Shown: one piece after another, positions 63,146-64,000 of the stretch
Layout: the number at the start of each line of letters is the position of its first letter
Numbering within the stretch: position 1 is the first letter of the stretch
Assembly (NCBI GenBank): GCA_018266255.1
Contig: JAFEAT010000014.1
Coordinates: 124,001 to 188,000, forward strand
Origin: Cyanobacteria bacterium SZAS-4
Lineage (GTDB): Bacteria; Cyanobacteriota; Vampirovibrionia; Obscuribacterales; Obscuribacteraceae
Length of the DNA: 64,000 nucleotides
Direction of reading: 5' to 3'
Notes under the pieces: generated by a model
What the model was told of the DNA's origin: nothing
Database searches by the model: none
What the model saw: only the letters and a program-made list of their open reading frames with translations
Position numbers and translations under genes: made by a program

Positions 63146-63892
63146 GTGCGGATTCTTTCATTTGATACCAGCACGAACGAGATTCATCTCTCATTGGTTG
63201 AGGATGGTCGCGCTGTGAAAGAGATGGTTGTTGCCGAAGTCGATGCGTTGACGAGGCAAGAAGCGGTGGCATCGCTCATGCCTTCTGTGGCAGAGCTGAT
63301 GGCACAAGCGGGCTGGCAGAAGTCTGATTTGAATTGCATCGTCGTCGGGGAAGGTCCGGGAAGTTTCACAGGTGTGCGCACTGGAATCGTGACTGCCCGA
63401 AGCATTGCTCAGGGGCTTTCATTGCCGTTGGTGCCGATTCATCTTTTGGATTGTTACGCCAGTGTTTGTCAGCTTCCAGCTGCAATCGTTCTTTCTGCCG
63501 GGCGCAGCAGATATTTTGTCGCCGGTTATTTCTCCAAAAACGGCTCCGATTGGTTCGAGATGTCGACGCCGCCGACTTCGGTTTCTGCCGATGAACTGGG
63601 CGCGATTTTGGCTGGAACCGCCGTCTGGTACCTGGATAGGAAGGCTGAATCTGAATTGAGTGGGAAGCTCGAAAGCTTATCTGGACCGCAAGGCGGGCGT
63701 TCACCCCAGTTGCGTTCACTGCCAATACTTGAAAATATTGCTACGAAACAAGCCCAAATCGCCTGGAATAGGGTATCTTTGAATGATTCTTTTGTGCAGG
63801 CGTATCCATACCAGACGGTGACACCGTTGTATCTGCGCAGTCCTTCCATCACTCTGAAAAAAGCCGCGCCTGAAAAACCGCATGGTAGTTGA
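63146..63892 (+). CDS. tsaB: tRNA threonylcarbamoyladenosine biosynthesis protein TsaB
   Basis: This 248-residue ASKHA-fold protein works with TsaD and TsaE to make t6A37 in tRNA. ILSFDTST at the N-terminus, GEGPGSFTGVRTGIVTARSIAQGL and the short C-terminal half are typical. The start is GTG at 63146, just after the secA stop, so it may be coupled. Its end overlaps the next gene by 11 bases. Confidence 0.94.
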   Translation: MRILSFDTSTNEIHLSLVEDGRAVKEMVVAEVDALTRQEAVASLMPSVAELMAQAGWQKSDLNCIVVGEGPGSFTGVRTGIVTARSIAQGLSLPLVPIHLLDCYASVCQLPAAIVLSAGRSRYFVAGYFSKNGSDWFEMSTPPTSVSADELGAILAGTAVWYLDRKAESELSGKLESLSGPQGGRSPQLRSLPILENIATKQAQIAWNRVSLNDSFVQAYPYQTVTPLYLRSPSITLKKAAPEKPHGS

Positions 63893-64000
63893 AATCCGAT
63901 CATTGAACATAAGCGACCTGGAAGAGGTCATGGACATTGAACCGGTTGCGTTTGGTAGTCATCACTGGTCCTATCAATCGTTCGTCAACGAACTCAGTAA
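63882..64000 (+). CDS. rimI: Start of RimI-like N-acetyltransferase, cut by window edge
   Basis: The 39 visible residues (VEIRSLNISDLEEVMDIE, then FGSHHWSYQSF) match the N-terminal strand and helix of GNAT proteins of the RimI type, and the gene after tsaB is often rimI. ATG 63882 lies inside tsaB, overlapping by 11 bases. The catalytic part lies outside the window, so the exact substrate is not known. Confidence 0.75.
   Translation, partial: MVVEIRSLNISDLEEVMDIEPVAFGSHHWSYQSFVNELS

Overview
The window reads as a piece of a Gram-negative bacterial chromosome with about balanced base composition and dense genes on both strands. Many starts are TTG or GTG, and adjacent genes often overlap by four bases. 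I see no insertion sequence, CRISPR array, rRNA or tRNA. Large Ser/Thr kinases with LRR and TPR tails, many TPR proteins, an ethylene-receptor-type kinase, a bacteriophytochrome core, Rcp1-type response regulators and Tad-type pilin genes together suggest a non-photosynthetic relative of Cyanobacteria (Melainabacteria/Obscuribacterales type). That placement is inference; no marker gene was compared.

Layout. 1-6.5 kb: three tandem paralogous membrane Ser/Thr kinases on the minus strand, the first cut by the window edge. 6.6-8.5 kb: two paralogous membrane-anchored TPR proteins. 8.5-12.1 kb: a TetR-EmrA-EmrB efflux operon with a 32-bp perfect palindrome upstream. 12.2-21.3 kb: small secreted or membrane proteins, a metallo-beta-lactamase-fold hydrolase, a DUF1858/DUF2249 protein with a ferredoxin, a PDZ protein and a DUF4239 protein. 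21.5-26.2 kb: TadG/TadE/TadE-like genes with two unknown Lys-rich proteins. 26.4-30.3 kb: an ethylene-receptor-like histidine kinase overlapping a REC-REC-PAS-kinase gene. 30.4-32.1 kb: an unknown 566-residue protein.

32.1-40.2 kb: a complete TetR-controlled ABC-2 efflux system (membrane fusion protein, double ATPase, two permeases, TolC-like outer membrane factor) with two matching operators. 40.2-49.8 kb: a DUF2383 protein behind a tetranucleotide repeat, transaldolase, two hemerythrin-type proteins (the second with most metal ligands lost and a histone-H1-like tail), an exported large catalase, an MscS channel and a Ser/Gly/Asn-rich secreted protein. 49.9-54 kb: a CHASE3 kinase with two response regulators, divergent from a phytochrome PAS-GAF-PHY protein with no output domain. 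54-59.5 kb: an SDR enzyme, a small membrane protein, a 43-residue protein with 15 cysteines, TPR proteins and RlmN. 59.8-64 kb: SecA with an extra insertion, TsaB and the start of RimI.

Two themes recur: sensing (ethylene-type, red light, extracellular signals through Ser/Thr and His kinases) and stress defence (two efflux pumps, catalase, hemerythrins, metallothionein-like protein, mechanosensitive channel). The observations I rate highest are the exact conservation of the ethylene-binding copper ligands, the output-less phytochrome beside a kinase operon with 10-bp-phased repeats between them, the degenerate hemerythrin with a histone-like tail, and the cysteine-rich mini-protein.
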